Assembly: GCF_010450875.1 (NCBI RefSeq)
Contig: NZ_CP048422.1
Location: 551,001 to 615,000 of the forward strand
DNA from: Sphingomonas insulae
Lineage (GTDB): Bacteria > Pseudomonadota > Alphaproteobacteria > Sphingomonadales > Sphingomonadaceae
DNA length: 64,000 nucleotides
Direction of reading: 5' to 3'
Shown here: piece by piece, positions 1-11,351 of the stretch
Position numbering within the stretch: the stretch's first letter is position 1
Layout of the letters: each line of letters starts with the position of its first letter
The notes under the pieces: model-generated
What the model was told of the DNA's origin: nothing
What the model saw: the letters and a program-made list of their open reading frames with translations, nothing else
The model's database searches: none
Position numbers and translations under genes: made by a program

Positions 1-1395
<1,395 letters not shown>

Positions 1396-1685
1396 GCCGG
1401 TATGCTGCGCTGCGGCAGGTACGGGGTCAACCGCAGATGGCGTTTCCGGGGAAGAAGCGGGGTTTACGCGAGAATCGGTCCGGCGGCGCTCCTTCGGAAC
1501 GGTATCTCCAAGTCATCACGCGGATGATCGTGGGAACAGTTTGACGTGGGCGGCCAGGTCGACGCGTATCGGTCCGACATGAGGCACACGCCACCTCGCC
1601 GCCCCTCCCGAATGCCGCTGGCGGTGCCGTGTCCGGGCCCCGCCGTTCACCGCACCGCCGAACAGGGCGGTCAGGCGCGTACCGG

Positions 1686-2165
1686 TTACCGCGCGGTCGT
1701 CCCGCTGTTGCTCAGCGTATCGCCCAGCACCGGCGTGGTCGGGACGGCGGCGGGGGTGCGGCCGGCGGCACGTGCAGCGCGCCATTCGCTCTCTTCCTCG
1801 GACGTCACGGTGCCGTCGTGGTTGAGGTCCATCTGGTCGAAGCGCTTGATCGTGCCTTCGCCCCATTCGATCAGGCTGATCTCGCCGTCCTTGTCGCGGT
1901 CCAGGCTCATCAGACGGCTGTTCTGGCGGGGGAGTTCGGTCTTGTCCAACCGGTCGTCGCCGTTGCGGTCTAGCTCGCGGAACCGGCGCTCCATCGCGCT
2001 CGAGAAGTCGACGCGGCTGGTCACCGCCGGCGGCACGAAATCCGCGGCATTGGCATCCGCCTGCGCCGCCTTGTCCTCGCGCCCGCTGCCGCAACCGGCC
2101 AGCGCCGCCAGCGCGGCCACGATCATCAGATTGCGCAAAAACGGCCCCCTTCGGTCTTCGGTCAT
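1686..2165 (-). CDS. EF-hand domain lipoprotein
   Basis: A 159-residue protein with a signal peptide ending in a lipobox (LAALAGC, Cys25), so it is probably an acylated envelope lipoprotein. Three EF-hand-like calcium loops are visible (DRNGDDRLDKTE, DRDKDGEISLIE, DLNHDGTVTSEE), each with acidic residues at the usual 1, 3, 5 and 12 positions. This predicts Ca2+ binding; the partner or process is unknown. Its start overlaps the stop of the upstream HNH gene by four bases (ATGA), so the two are probably co-transcribed, although no functional link is obvious. The C-terminal 25 residues are low-complexity and probably disordered. Confidence 0.8.
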   Translation of the reverse strand: MTEDRRGPFLRNLMIVAALAALAGCGSGREDKAAQADANAADFVPPAVTSRVDFSSAMERRFRELDRNGDDRLDKTELPRQNSRLMSLDRDKDGEISLIEWGEGTIKRFDQMDLNHDGTVTSEEESEWRAARAAGRTPAAVPTTPVLGDTLSNSGTTAR

Positions 2166-2740
2166 GCTTCCAATTCAACGTCCCAATAGAGCCAGTCGTG
2201 CCATGTGTCGTGGAGATAGTTGGGCGGGAACGCGCGACCATGCTCCTGCAGATGCCAGTTGGTCGGCCGGATCGGTTCGACGTACAAGGGCATCTGCGCC
2301 TGTTTCGGCGTCCGCCCGCCCTTCTTGAGGTTGCACGGCGCACAGGCGGTGACGACATTCTCCCACGTCGTCCTTCCCCCTTGCGCGCGTGGTACGACAT
2401 GGTCGAACGTCAGGTCGCGCCCGATGCCGCAATATTGGCAGGCGAAGCGATCGCGCAGGAACAGGTTGAAGCGGGTGAACGCCGGAAATGCCGATGGACG
2501 GACATATTGCTTGAGCGCGATGACCGACGGCAGCTTGATCTCGGCGGTCGGGCTACGCACGGCGCGTTCGTAATGCGCGACGATGTCGACGCGGTCGAGG
2601 AACACCGCCTTGATCGCGGTCTGCCATGGCCACACGCTGAGCGGATAATAGGACAAAGGCGTATAGTCCGCGTTGAGCACCAGCGCGGGGCAGCTATCGG
2701 GGTGACGGATCAGATCGGGATGAAACACGGCTCCTCCCAC
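2162..2740 (-). CDS. HNH endonuclease family protein
   Basis: A 192-residue protein with a C-terminal HNH nuclease fold: a zinc-binding CQYC pair, the catalytic DHVVPRAQGG segment, a conserved WENVV and a second CAPC pair followed by NLKKG. The N-terminal half (about 90 residues, beginning PALVLNADYTPLSYYPLSVW) is typical of a widespread bacterial HNH subgroup that is usually chromosomal and unlinked to restriction enzymes. It probably cuts DNA, but its biological role is not established. It starts about 100 bases from the divergent gluQ gene and is followed, with a four-base overlap, by the EF-hand lipoprotein. Confidence 0.88.
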   Translation of the reverse strand: MGGAVFHPDLIRHPDSCPALVLNADYTPLSYYPLSVWPWQTAIKAVFLDRVDIVAHYERAVRSPTAEIKLPSVIALKQYVRPSAFPAFTRFNLFLRDRFACQYCGIGRDLTFDHVVPRAQGGRTTWENVVTACAPCNLKKGGRTPKQAQMPLYVEPIRPTNWHLQEHGRAFPPNYLHDTWHDWLYWDVELEA

Positions 2741-2844
2741 GGATTACCCGCAGGCCATGTCGCCCACGAGAGTGACGCTGGTATGACAGCACGGGCAGCG
2801 GACGTCGGTCAAGTGGTCTGCGGCGGGCGCCGGGCTCTCCGCCG

Positions 2845-3720
2845 ATGAACGCGGCAATCCCGGTCGTCACGCGCTTCGCACCGAGCCCCACGGGGCGGCT
2901 GCACCTCGGCCATGCCTATGCCGCGATCCGGGCGCACGACCATGCCCGCGCCGCCAAAGGCACCTTCCTGCTGCGGATCGAGGATATCGACGGTACCCGT
3001 AGCCGCGAGGAGCATGTCGCCGGGATCGTCGAGGACCTCGCCTGGCTGGGACTGACGTGGGACGGCGCCGTGGTGCGCCAGTCGATGCGCCTGGAGCGAT
3101 ACGCCGATGCGCTGGCCCGGCTGCGCGACGATGGCCTGCTCTATCCCTGTTTCTGTACCCGTGCCGATATCGCGGCGAGCGTCAGCGCACCACATCACGG
3201 CCCCGACGGCGTGATCTATCCCGGCACCTGCCGATTGCTCGGTTCCGGGCAGGCGGCTGCGCGGATCGCGTCCGGAACGCCGCATGCATGGCGGCTGGCG
3301 ATGGACGAGGCGGCGCGGCGCGGCGGGCCGCTCGACTGGATCGACCGCGCGGCCGGGCGGCAACATGCCGAACCGCTGGCGTTCGGCGACGTGGTGCTGG
3401 CGCGCAAGGATGCGCCGGCAAGCTATCACCTCGCGGTGACGGTGGACGATGCCGCACAGAACGTCACCGACGTGGTGCGTGGCCGCGACCTGTTTCGCGC
3501 GACCGATATCCATCGGCTGCTCCAGGCGCTGCTCGGGTTGCCGACGCCGGTCTATCATCATCACCAGCTGTTGACCGGGCCGGACGGCGCGCGGCTCGCC
3601 AAGCGCGACGGAGCGCCGGCGCTGGCCGACCTGCGCGCGGCGGGGCGCGATGGTGTCGCCCTCGCCGGCGATCTGCGCGCCGGGCGGCTTCCCATTGGCT
3701 TTGCCGCGCGCGATGCCTAG
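2845..3720 (+). CDS. gluQ: Glutamyl-Q tRNA(Asp) synthetase
   Basis: GluQRS is a truncated glutamyl-tRNA synthetase that attaches glutamate to the queuosine base at position 34 of tRNA(Asp). The 291-residue length fits: only the catalytic domain is present, with no anticodon-binding domain. Visible motifs are the class I signature HLGH in RFAPSPTGRLHLGHAYAA (residues 10-27), the zinc-ligand cysteines in PCFCTR and YPGTCR, and a KMSKS-like LAKRDGA near residue 251. It is divergent from the HNH gene, and the next gene starts ten bases after its stop, so it may head a short operon. Confidence 0.93.
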   Translation: MNAAIPVVTRFAPSPTGRLHLGHAYAAIRAHDHARAAKGTFLLRIEDIDGTRSREEHVAGIVEDLAWLGLTWDGAVVRQSMRLERYADALARLRDDGLLYPCFCTRADIAASVSAPHHGPDGVIYPGTCRLLGSGQAAARIASGTPHAWRLAMDEAARRGGPLDWIDRAAGRQHAEPLAFGDVVLARKDAPASYHLAVTVDDAAQNVTDVVRGRDLFRATDIHRLLQALLGLPTPVYHHHQLLTGPDGARLAKRDGAPALADLRAAGRDGVALAGDLRAGRLPIGFAARDA

Positions 3721-3729
3721 ATAGGTATT

Positions 3730-3960
3730 ATGAACACTTTCCTCGTCATTCTGCTGATCGCGGCGATGCTGGCGACGGTGGTCGCACTGGTCCGCGGCGT
3801 CATCGCCTTCCTGCAGGAAAGCCACGCACAGGTGCGCAATGGCGATGGTCCCTCGGCGGCGTCGCTGAAATCGAACAAGATGATGCAGATGCGCATCTTC
3901 TTCCAGGCGCTGGCGATCCTGATCGTGGTGCTGATCCTGTTCATGGCCGGTCGCACCTGA
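3730..3960 (+). CDS. Twin transmembrane helix small protein
   Basis: A 76-residue inner-membrane protein with two predicted helices (residues about 3-25 and 55-73) separated by a short polar loop containing KSNKMMQMR. This matches the family of twin-helix small proteins related to HIG1-domain proteins, which in alphaproteobacteria often sits directly upstream of a PduO-type adenosyltransferase, as it does here (nine-base gap). The function is unknown; a link to respiratory complexes is suggested only by the distant HIG1 resemblance. It begins ten bases after gluQ and is probably co-transcribed. Confidence 0.8.
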   Translation: MNTFLVILLIAAMLATVVALVRGVIAFLQESHAQVRNGDGPSAASLKSNKMMQMRIFFQALAILIVVLILFMAGRT

Positions 3961-3969
3961 TCGTTTCCG

Positions 3970-4518
3970 ATGGTCAAGCTCAACCGCATCTACACCCGAA
4001 CCGGTGATGCCGGGACGACGGGCCTGGTCGACGGCTCGCGGGTATCGAAGGCGGCGGCGGTGATGGCCGCGATCGGCGACGTCGACGAGGCGAACAGTGC
4101 GATCGGCGTGGCCTTGGCCGCGCTCGGCGCCCGTGTCCCATCTGTGCCGCTGCTGGTCATTCAAAACGACCTGTTCGATCTCGGCGCCGATATCGCGACG
4201 CCGGACGGCATCGAGGGTGCGCTACGTATCCTGCCGGAGCAGGTGGCCCGACTGGAAGCGGAGATCGATGTGATGAACGCCAATCTGTCGCCCCTGACCA
4301 GCTTCATCCTGCCCGCCGGCGATCCGGCTGCGGCGGCGCTGCATTTGGCCCGTGCGATCGTGCGGCGGGCGGAACGCAGTGCGGTGGCGGCGGGTGGATT
4401 GAACGCACCTGCGCTGGCCTATCTCAATCGTCTGTCCGACTGGTTGTTCGTCGCTGCGCGCATGGTGAACGCGGGCGCGGCCGGCGACGTGCTCTGGCAA
4501 CCCGGCGCCAACCGCTGA
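3970..4518 (+). CDS. pduO: PduO-type cob(I)alamin adenosyltransferase
   Basis: Transfers the adenosyl group of ATP to cob(I)alamin or cob(I)yrinate diamide to make adenosylcobalamin. The 182-residue length and the N-terminal ATP-binding segment (IYTRTGDAGTTGL, residues 7-19) are characteristic of the PduO family. Downstream hallmarks are GDVDEANSAIG, the helix-bundle FILPAGDPAAA motif and the RRAERS segment containing catalytic-region arginines. No other cobalamin genes and no cobalamin riboswitch are visible nearby, so the protein may serve salvage of imported corrinoid. The gene ends convergently with lysK, with only about 30 bases between them. Confidence 0.92.
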   Translation: MVKLNRIYTRTGDAGTTGLVDGSRVSKAAAVMAAIGDVDEANSAIGVALAALGARVPSVPLLVIQNDLFDLGADIATPDGIEGALRILPEQVARLEAEIDVMNANLSPLTSFILPAGDPAAAALHLARAIVRRAERSAVAAGGLNAPALAYLNRLSDWLFVAARMVNAGAAGDVLWQPGANR

Positions 4519-4550
4519 TCCCCAGCCGGCGCCTCGCCGGTGCCGCGGCT

Positions 4551-6164
4551 TCAGCCGGCTTTGGCCAGCGCCTCGCCGATCAGCACGCGGGTGTTCGCCA
4601 CCCCGTATAGGGCGATGAAGCTGCCCATCCGCGGCCCCTGTTCCGATCCCAGCAGCGTCTCGTACAGCGCCTTGAACCAGTCGCGCAGCTGCTCGAAGCC
4701 CCCGGTCTTGCCGATCTCGTAGACGATATTCTGGATGTCCTCGGCGCTGGCATCCGCTGGCAGCGCCGCAAGGTCGGCATCCAGCCGCTGCAAGGCCGCC
4801 ACTTCCACACCCTCGGGCGCACGGCGGTGCAGCGTCGGCGCGACGAAATCGCGGGCATAGGCCAGCGCATAGCCGATCAGCCGGTCGAGTTCGGGATCGC
4901 GTTCCGGGGTCGCATCGGGCACGTAATTGCGCAGATAGCCCCAGACCTGCTCCTTGCTCGCCTCTCCCATCACGCCGACGAGATTGAGCAACAGGCCGAA
5001 CGTCACCGGCAACGTCGCGGCCGGCACCTTGCCGTCATGGATGTGGTGGACCGGATTGCCGAGCTGCTGCTTCACATCCTGCGTCGGGTAATTGCCGCGG
5101 AACTGCCAGTAATCGTCCACCGCGCGCGGAATGACGCCGAAGTGCAGCGCCTTCGCCTTCTTCGGTTCGCGATAGGCGAAGAACGCCAGGCTCTCCTCGG
5201 GACCATAGGTCAGCCATTGTTCGAGGCTGAGGCCGTTGCCCTTGGACTTGGAGATCTTCTCGCCCTTTTCATCGAGGAACATCTCATAGTTGAACCCCTC
5301 GGGCGGGCGACCGCCAAGCACGCGCGCGATCTTCGACGACTGGGTGACCGAATCGATCAGATCCTTGCCCGCCATCTCGTAATCGACGCCAAGCGCGACC
5401 CAGCGCATCGCCCAGTCGACCTTCCACTGGAGCTTGGACAGGCCGCCGAGCGCGGACTGGACGACCCGTTCGCCGGTTTCGTCGACGAAGGCGATCGTGC
5501 CCGCATCGGCATCGACGACCTCGACCGGCACCTGCAACACGATACCGCTGGTCGGACTGACCGGCAGGACCGGCGAATAGGTACCGCGCCGCTCGGCGCG
5601 CAACGTCGGCAGCATCACGTCGAGGATGCCCTGATAGGCGCGCAGCACGCCGCGGATCGCGTCGTCGAACCGCCCGCCTTCGTAATATTCGGTGGACGAG
5701 GCGAATTCATAGTCGAACCCGAAGCGGTCGAGGAATTGCCGCAGCATCGCATTGTTGTGCGCGGCAAAGCTGTCGAACTTGCCGAACGGGTCGGGGATGC
5801 GCGTCAACGGCTTGCCGAGATGTTCGCGCAGAATGTCGCCGTTGGGGACGTTGTCCGGCACCTTGCGCAGCCCGTCCATGTCGTCGCTGAACGCGATCAG
5901 CCGCGTCGGCTGGTCGGACAGCGCGTGGAAGGCGTTGCGCACCATCGTCGTGCGCAGGACCTCGTTGAACGTGCCGATGTGCGGCAGGCCCGATGGACCA
6001 TAGCCGGTTTCGAACAGGATCGGCGCGCCGCCGGGCTTGTCCCCCGCCCCATTCGCAGCGGCGGGATAGCGCTTCAACAGCTTGCGCGCCTCTTCGAAGG
6101 GCCAAGCCTTGGAGTCGAGGGCGGCGGTGCGGAGGCTTTCCGGGCGCAGGTCGGTGTCGGTCAT
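4551..6164 (-). CDS. lysK: Lysyl-tRNA synthetase, class I
   Basis: Charges tRNA(Lys) with lysine. This is the archaeal-style class I enzyme found in alphaproteobacteria rather than the class II LysS. Of 537 residues, the HIGH-type motif appears as PHIGTFNE (residues 61-68) and the KMSKS-type loop as KISKSKGNG (about 302-310). Family blocks such as [12 protein letters not shown] and [13 protein letters not shown] are present. The C-terminal part forms the helical anticodon-binding cage. The start is separated from the divergent helicase gene by about 100 bases, which must hold both promoters. No riboswitch-like structure is evident. Confidence 0.95.
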   Translation of the reverse strand: MTDTDLRPESLRTAALDSKAWPFEEARKLLKRYPAAANGAGDKPGGAPILFETGYGPSGLPHIGTFNEVLRTTMVRNAFHALSDQPTRLIAFSDDMDGLRKVPDNVPNGDILREHLGKPLTRIPDPFGKFDSFAAHNNAMLRQFLDRFGFDYEFASSTEYYEGGRFDDAIRGVLRAYQGILDVMLPTLRAERRGTYSPVLPVSPTSGIVLQVPVEVVDADAGTIAFVDETGERVVQSALGGLSKLQWKVDWAMRWVALGVDYEMAGKDLIDSVTQSSKIARVLGGRPPEGFNYEMFLDEKGEKISKSKGNGLSLEQWLTYGPEESLAFFAYREPKKAKALHFGVIPRAVDDYWQFRGNYPTQDVKQQLGNPVHHIHDGKVPAATLPVTFGLLLNLVGVMGEASKEQVWGYLRNYVPDATPERDPELDRLIGYALAYARDFVAPTLHRRAPEGVEVAALQRLDADLAALPADASAEDIQNIVYEIGKTGGFEQLRDWFKALYETLLGSEQGPRMGSFIALYGVANTRVLIGEALAKAG

Positions 6165-6262
6165 GATGCCCGCGCCCTAGCGCATGGTGAGCGACACACA
6201 CAATGCGGGGTTGTCGTGTGGATTGCGGTTGCCATTCTGTTCCGTCGATCTAATCCGTTGCC

Positions 6263-8985
6263 ATGTCCGGATCGCCCTATCCCGCCATTCACGCCAGCCA
6301 TGGCGGCATCTGGATCGCCAACGCGGAGGGCACGCGGCCGATCGGGCGGGGCGAGGCGATCCGCATCGCCGCCGATACGCCGGTGATCCTGCTTAACGCG
6401 GCCCTCATCGGACAGCGGCTCGGCTATCCCGAGCTGTCCGGGCTCGACCTGCTCGAACTGTTCGCCTTCCTGCATCCGGCGCGCTTTGCGGTGCCGACCC
6501 CAGGGGGCTGGCGCGCGCGGTTGATCTGTCGCCGCCGGCGAAGGACGAGGATGTCGCCGCCTTCCTGCTCGAAGCGGCGGCGGCGCTGCTCGCGGTGCCG
6601 CAGGGCGACTGGGCCGAGCGCGAAGGGGCATGGACCGCGGTACAGTCGCTCACCCGGCTGCGCTGGCCCTGGGCGCCGGCGATCGGGCCGCTGCTCGCCA
6701 AGCCGCAGGTCAACGAACGCTGGCTGTTCGCGAAACTGCCCGAATGGGAGGAACAGGCGCCGCGGCCCGCGCCTTTGTCCACGACGATCGCCGCCGCGGA
6801 CGCCGAGGCACGGCTGGCCGATCTGACCGGCCACGGTGCCGAGGAACGGCTGGGCCAGCGTGCCTTCGCCGCCGCGGCGACCGATGCGTTCAATCCGCGT
6901 GCGATGCGCGACGCCCCCAATCTGGTGCTGGCCGAGGCGGGGACCGGGATCGGCAAGACCCTTGGGTATCTGGCGCCCGCGTCGCTGTGGGCGGAGCGGG
7001 CCGGCGGCGCGGTATGGATCAGCACCTATACCAAGGCGCTGCAACGCCAGCTGTCGAAGGAAACCGAGCGCGTCTATCCCGATGCCGCGATTCGCCGGCG
7101 GAAAGTCGTCACCCGCAAGGGCCGCGAGAATTATCTGTGTTTGCTCAATCTGGAAGATGCGTTGCAGGGCGGGTTCGCGGGTCGTGCCGCGATCCTCGCG
7201 CAGCTGGTCGCGCGCTGGGCGGCGTATAGCGCGGACGGCGACATGGTCGGCGGCGACCTGCCTGGCTGGCTGCCGACGCTGTTCCGGCGCAACGGCCCCG
7301 CCGCGCTGACCGACCGTCGGGGCGAATGCGTCTATGCAGGCTGCCCGCATTACCGGAAATGCTTCATCGAACGCGCCGCCCGCGCCAGTGCGGAAGCGGA
7401 TGTCGTGATCGCCAATCACGCGCTGGTCATGGTCAATGCCGCGCGTGGCCGCGAAACGACGACGCGACCGACCCGCTACGTCTTCGACGAGGGCCATCAT
7501 TTGTTCGAGGCGGCCGATTCGATGTTCGCCACCGCACTGACCGGCCAGGAGACGATCGAGCTGCGCCGTTGGATCCTGGGTCCGGAAAGCGGCGGCCGGG
7601 GGCGGCGGCGGGGCCTTCAGGCGAGGCTGTCCGATGTCGCCAGCTATGACGAGCAGGGCGGCATCGCAATCCAGGACGCGATCGAGGCGGCGCGGCACCT
7701 TGCCGCCGATGGCTGGCTCGGCCGCATCGCGGAAGGCGCGCCGTTCGGGCCGATCGAGCATCTGCTCGCCGCGGTCCGCGGGCTCACCTATGCCCGCGCC
7801 GAGCAGCCGGGTGATGCGGGCTATGGCCTGGAGACCGAACTCGCCGAACCGACACCCGAATTGATCGAGGCCGCCGCCCCCGCGGCCGCCGCGCTCGATG
7901 CCCTGGTGCGCCCGCTGGTGACGCTGGGGCGGCGGCTGGAGGCGGTGCTCGCCGAGGCGCCCGACTGGATGGACGGGCCGGCACGGGCGCGCGTCGAGGG
8001 GGCGATCGCCTCTATCGGTTGGCGGGCGGAGACGGTGGCGGCGTGGCTGTCGCTGCTCGCCCGTATCGGCGGCCCGGTCGATCCCGCGCATGTCGACTGG
8101 CTTGCGGTCGATCGCGCCGAGGGGCGGGAATATGACATCGGCCTCCATCGCCACTGGCTTGACCCGACCAGGCCGTTCGCAGACATCGTGCTGAAGCCGG
8201 CGCATGGCGCGCTCGTCACCTCTGCCACGCTGACCGGCGGCGGGGATTGGGAGACGGCGGAAGCGCGCGTTGGTGCGCCGCACCTTGCCCGTGCGCCATC
8301 ACGGTTCGAGGCGAAGAGCCCGTTCGACTATCCCGCGCATGCGGAGGTGCTGATCGTCACCGACGTCAAGCGCGGCGACTTGCCGGCGCTCGCCAATGCC
8401 TATGCGCGGCTGATCGTGGCGGCGGGCGGCGGGACGCTGGGCCTGTTCACCGCGATCCGGCGGTTGCGCGGCGTGCATGGCCGTATCGCCGACCGGCTGG
8501 CGCGCGAAGGCCTGCCGCTGCATGCGCAACATGTCGATCCGATCGACACCGGCACCCTCGTCGATATCTTTCGCGACGATCCGCATGCCTCGCTGCTCGG
8601 CACCGACGCGCTGCGCGACGGGGTCGACGTCCCCGGATCATCGCTGCGGCTGGTGGTGATGGAGGGCGTGCCCTGGCCCAAACCGAGCGTGCTGCATGGT
8701 GCACGGCGGCTGGCGGGGGGCGGATCGACCTATGACGACCGGATCGTGCGGGCGCGGCTGGCGCAGGCGTTCGGGCGGCTGATCCGGCGCGCCGACGATC
8801 GCGGCGCGTTCGTGATGCTGTCGGCGGCGATGCCGTCGCGCCTGCTGTCCGCCTTTCCCCCGGGGTTGGGGATCACGCGCGTGACTCTCGACGAGGCGGT
8901 CGCGCGGGTGCAGGCGCGGCTTTCCTTCTCGCAGACGATGGGGCAAGAGGCGCCCCTCGCGATCGATCACGGAGACGCCGGTTGA
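6263..8985 (+). CDS. DinG/XPD-like ATP-dependent DNA helicase (frameshifted near N-terminus)
   Basis: A superfamily 2 iron-sulphur helicase of the DinG/XPD type. The Walker A segment EAGTGIGKT is at 6931-6957, the Walker B DEGH at about 7486-7497, and four cysteines (codons at 7138, 7327, 7342 and 7360) fit the 4Fe-4S pattern between motifs Ia and II. Motif VI is LAQAFGRLIRR near 8758. The protein begins at 6263 in one frame (SPYPAIHASHGGIW) and continues from about 6510 in another. Adding one G to the five-G run at 6503-6507 joins them as PTPGGLARAVDLSPP. As written the reading frame is broken, and the longest intact part starts around 6595. Its stop overlaps the TTG start of the following phosphatase. 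Confidence 0.85.
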
Positions 8986-9524
8986 AGACGCTGACGCTGC
9001 TGCGCCACGCCAAGTCCGGCTGGGACGATCCGGTGACCCGCGACTTCGACCGCCCGCTCAACGCAAAGGGCAAGCGCGCCGCACAGACCGTCGGACGCCA
9101 CCTGCGCGATCTCAACCTGGCGTTCGATCATATCGTCGCGTCGCCCGCGATCCGCGTCGGCGAGACACTGGACGCGATCGAGGCGGGTTATGGCCGCAAA
9201 CTGGCGCCGGTGTGGGAGCGGCGGATCTATCTGGCATCGGCGGCGACACTGCTCGACGTCATTCACGAACTGCCGACCGATGCGGATCGCGTGCTGCTGG
9301 TCGGTCATAATCCCGGGCTGGAAGATCTGGTGCTGATGCTGGTCCCGGAGATGGCGGACGATGACCTACGCGCCCTGGTGGAGCAGAAATATCCGACCGC
9401 GACGCTGGCGGAGATGACGCTGGATATCGGCGGCTGGGAAGGCGTGGCGGTCGGCGCGGCGAGGCTGACGCGCTATATCCGCCCGCGCGACCTTGATGCT
9501 ACGCTGGGGCCGGACGAAGACTGA
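8982..9524 (+). CDS. SixA-like histidine phosphatase family protein
   Basis: A 180-residue cytosolic member of the histidine phosphatase (phosphoglycerate mutase-like) superfamily. The catalytic RHAKS motif is at residues 8-12 and the second catalytic histidine is in LLVGHNPGLEDL around residue 108, the arrangement of SixA-type phosphohistidine phosphatases. The likely start is TTG at 8982, giving a four-base TTGA overlap with the helicase stop, so the two genes are translationally coupled. The substrate is not known; E. coli SixA dephosphorylates phosphotransfer proteins, but no such partner is encoded here. Confidence 0.85.
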   Translation: MKTLTLLRHAKSGWDDPVTRDFDRPLNAKGKRAAQTVGRHLRDLNLAFDHIVASPAIRVGETLDAIEAGYGRKLAPVWERRIYLASAATLLDVIHELPTDADRVLLVGHNPGLEDLVLMLVPEMADDDLRALVEQKYPTATLAEMTLDIGGWEGVAVGAARLTRYIRPRDLDATLGPDED

Positions 9525-9720
9525 GCCAGCGGTGCGCTCCGCACGTGCCAAGGATGGATGGTTTCGGCGTCGGTTCCCCTCGGCCGCAATGTCGGTGTCG
9601 CTTGGAACCCGTCGGCGACGTGCCGCACCCCTTCCCGGCGGACGTTCGGCGTAACGGACCCGAAACGGCGCCGATGTGTTGTGTTGCCGACGACGCAAGG
9701 ACTGCGCGAGGGGGACATAG

Positions 9721-10827
9721 GTGATCGACAGACGGCGGCTCGAGTCGGGCGGGCTCATCGCGTTTCTGGTGCTCGTGACGCTGGGGCTGATGCTGGTCGT
9801 CTCGTCCTTTGCGGGGGCGTTGCTGTGGGCCGTGCTGGCGGCGATCCTGTTCCAGTCGCTGTTCCAGTGGTTGCTGACCCGCTGGCCGGGACACCGCAAT
9901 CGCGCCGCCGCCGCAACCCTGCTCATCATTCTGGTGGCGGTCATCATCCCGACGCTGGCGATCGCCGGCATGGTCGTCGACCAGTCCGCCGGCGTCTATG
10001 CCAAGGTGCAAAGCGGCCAGATCGATTTCGCGACCTATTTCCGGCAGGTCCACGACGCCCTGCCCGACTGGGTCCAGCGGCCGCTCGACCGGGCGGGCCT
10101 TGGCAGTTTCGACCGGGCGCAGGCCCGGATCGCCGAAGGGTTCCGCAACAGCTTCCGTTCGATCGCGGCGCAGGCGCTGTCGATCGGGCGCAATGCCGCC
10201 GCGTTCCTGCTGGCGTTCGGCGTCGGCCTGTACGTCACCTATTTCCTGCTGCGCGACGGCGAGACGCTGGCGACCAAAATCCGCGATGCGCTGCCGCTGG
10301 AACGGTCGGTGGCGGACCGGCTGCTGGGCAAGTTCGTGGCCGTGGTTCGTGCCACGATCAAGGGATCGGTCGTCGTCGGGCTGGTGCAGGGTGCGCTGGG
10401 CGCGATCACGTTCTGGATCGTCGGGCTGCCGGCCGCCCTGCTATGGGGCCTGTTGATGGCGCTGGTGTCGTTGCTGCCCGCGGTCGGGCCGGCGATCGTC
10501 TGGGTTCCGGTCGCGGTGTACCTGCTCGCCACGGGAGCGGTATGGCAGGGCGTCGTCGTGATCGTGTCGGGCGTCGCGGTGATCGGCCTTGCCGACAATA
10601 TCCTGCGGCCGATCCTGGTCGGGCGCGACACCGGCATTCCCGACTGGCTGGTGCTGGTAACGACGCTCGGGGGGATCGAGGTCGCCGGCCTCAGCGGCAT
10701 CGTCGTCGGGCCGGTGGTCGCAGCGCTCTTCATCGCCGGGTGGCAGATCCTGACCGAGCAGCGCGAGGGGCGACGGATCGCCAATCCCGACGCCGCCGAT
10801 GCGCCACGCACCGATCCCGGCGGCTGA
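9721..10827 (+). CDS. AI-2E family transporter (TqsA/PerM-like permease)
   Basis: A 368-residue inner-membrane protein with about eight hydrophobic segments: two pairs near the N-terminus (residues 10-45 and 60-90), a soluble insert of about 80 residues, then several helices from residue 155 onward. This is the layout of the AI-2E/PerM family. The C-terminal blocks LLPAVGPAIVWVP and GLADNILRPILVG are family hallmarks. Members have been linked to autoinducer-2 export or to ion antiport, and the substrate cannot be told from sequence. The start is GTG at 9721, preceded by a purine-rich GAGGGGGA site. About 196 bases separate it from the upstream phosphatase, so it probably has its own promoter. 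Confidence 0.9.
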   Translation: MIDRRRLESGGLIAFLVLVTLGLMLVVSSFAGALLWAVLAAILFQSLFQWLLTRWPGHRNRAAAATLLIILVAVIIPTLAIAGMVVDQSAGVYAKVQSGQIDFATYFRQVHDALPDWVQRPLDRAGLGSFDRAQARIAEGFRNSFRSIAAQALSIGRNAAAFLLAFGVGLYVTYFLLRDGETLATKIRDALPLERSVADRLLGKFVAVVRATIKGSVVVGLVQGALGAITFWIVGLPAALLWGLLMALVSLLPAVGPAIVWVPVAVYLLATGAVWQGVVVIVSGVAVIGLADNILRPILVGRDTGIPDWLVLVTTLGGIEVAGLSGIVVGPVVAALFIAGWQILTEQREGRRIANPDAADAPRTDPGG

Positions 10828-10832
10828 TCCCG

Positions 10833-11351
10833 TCAGCGCTTGTCGAGCAGCGCCTTCAGCCCGTGCAGCGCGCCGATCGGGCGGTGTTCGTCCTCGCTGA
10901 TGACGCCCGCCGCACGCAGCGTCGCTTCCGCCTCGGGCCCGCGGGGGAAAGGGTCGAGCGCCAGCGCCATCGTCTCGGCGGCAGCCTCGCCCAGATCGAC
11001 CGCACCGCCCTCGATCTCCACAACGTCGAGCGCGCCGGAGTCGAGTTCGACCTCTTCCTGTTCGTCCAGCGCCTCGACGAACAACAATGCGACCGGTTCG
11101 TCGATCGCCGCGTCGAGCGGCGCGCCGGTGACCGAGCATGCCTGCACCACCGCGCCGGTGACCTGACCGCGCACCGCGATGCCAGCCGCCTCGCGGCGAA
11201 TGGTCAGCACCGCCGCCAGCCGCTCCACCGACAGCACGCCGAAGCGCCTGGCCAATGCCGTCCGTTCGCCTTCGTCGGCGGCGATCCGTACCTCGCGTTC
11301 GCCGGCGCCGATCGCGTCGAGCCGTTCCGGGCGGCTGAATTCGGGGGTCAT
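10833..11351 (-). CDS. YceD family (DUF177) protein
   Basis: A 172-residue acidic protein of the YceD/DUF177 family. The recognisable parts are RFGVLSVERLAAVL, the VQACSVTGAPL segment with the conserved cysteine, and the C-terminal GGAVDLGEAAAETMALALDPFPRGP block. In many bacteria yceD lies beside rpmF and is implicated in 23S rRNA processing or accumulation. Here rpmF is absent and the gene overlaps the upstream bc1 chaperone gene by four bases (ATGA), an order often seen in sphingomonads. It ends convergently with the AI-2E permease, five bases away. Confidence 0.88.
   Translation of the reverse strand: MTPEFSRPERLDAIGAGEREVRIAADEGERTALARRFGVLSVERLAAVLTIRREAAGIAVRGQVTGAVVQACSVTGAPLDAAIDEPVALLFVEALDEQEEVELDSGALDVVEIEGGAVDLGEAAAETMALALDPFPRGPEAEATLRAAGVISEDEHRPIGALHGLKALLDKR

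Noticed and set aside
2162..2740. HNH gene as part of a restriction system or mobile intron
   Set aside because: No methyltransferase, intron structure or intein context; this HNH subgroup is common on chromosomes.
3600..4000. Cobalamin riboswitch upstream of the adenosyltransferase
   Set aside because: The upstream sequence is coding, with only nine bases between genes; no B12-box-like segment is present.
2809..4164. Open frame of about 450 codons on the - strand across gluQ and the adenosyltransferase
   Set aside because: Spans three well-recognised genes on the + strand and has shadow-type composition.
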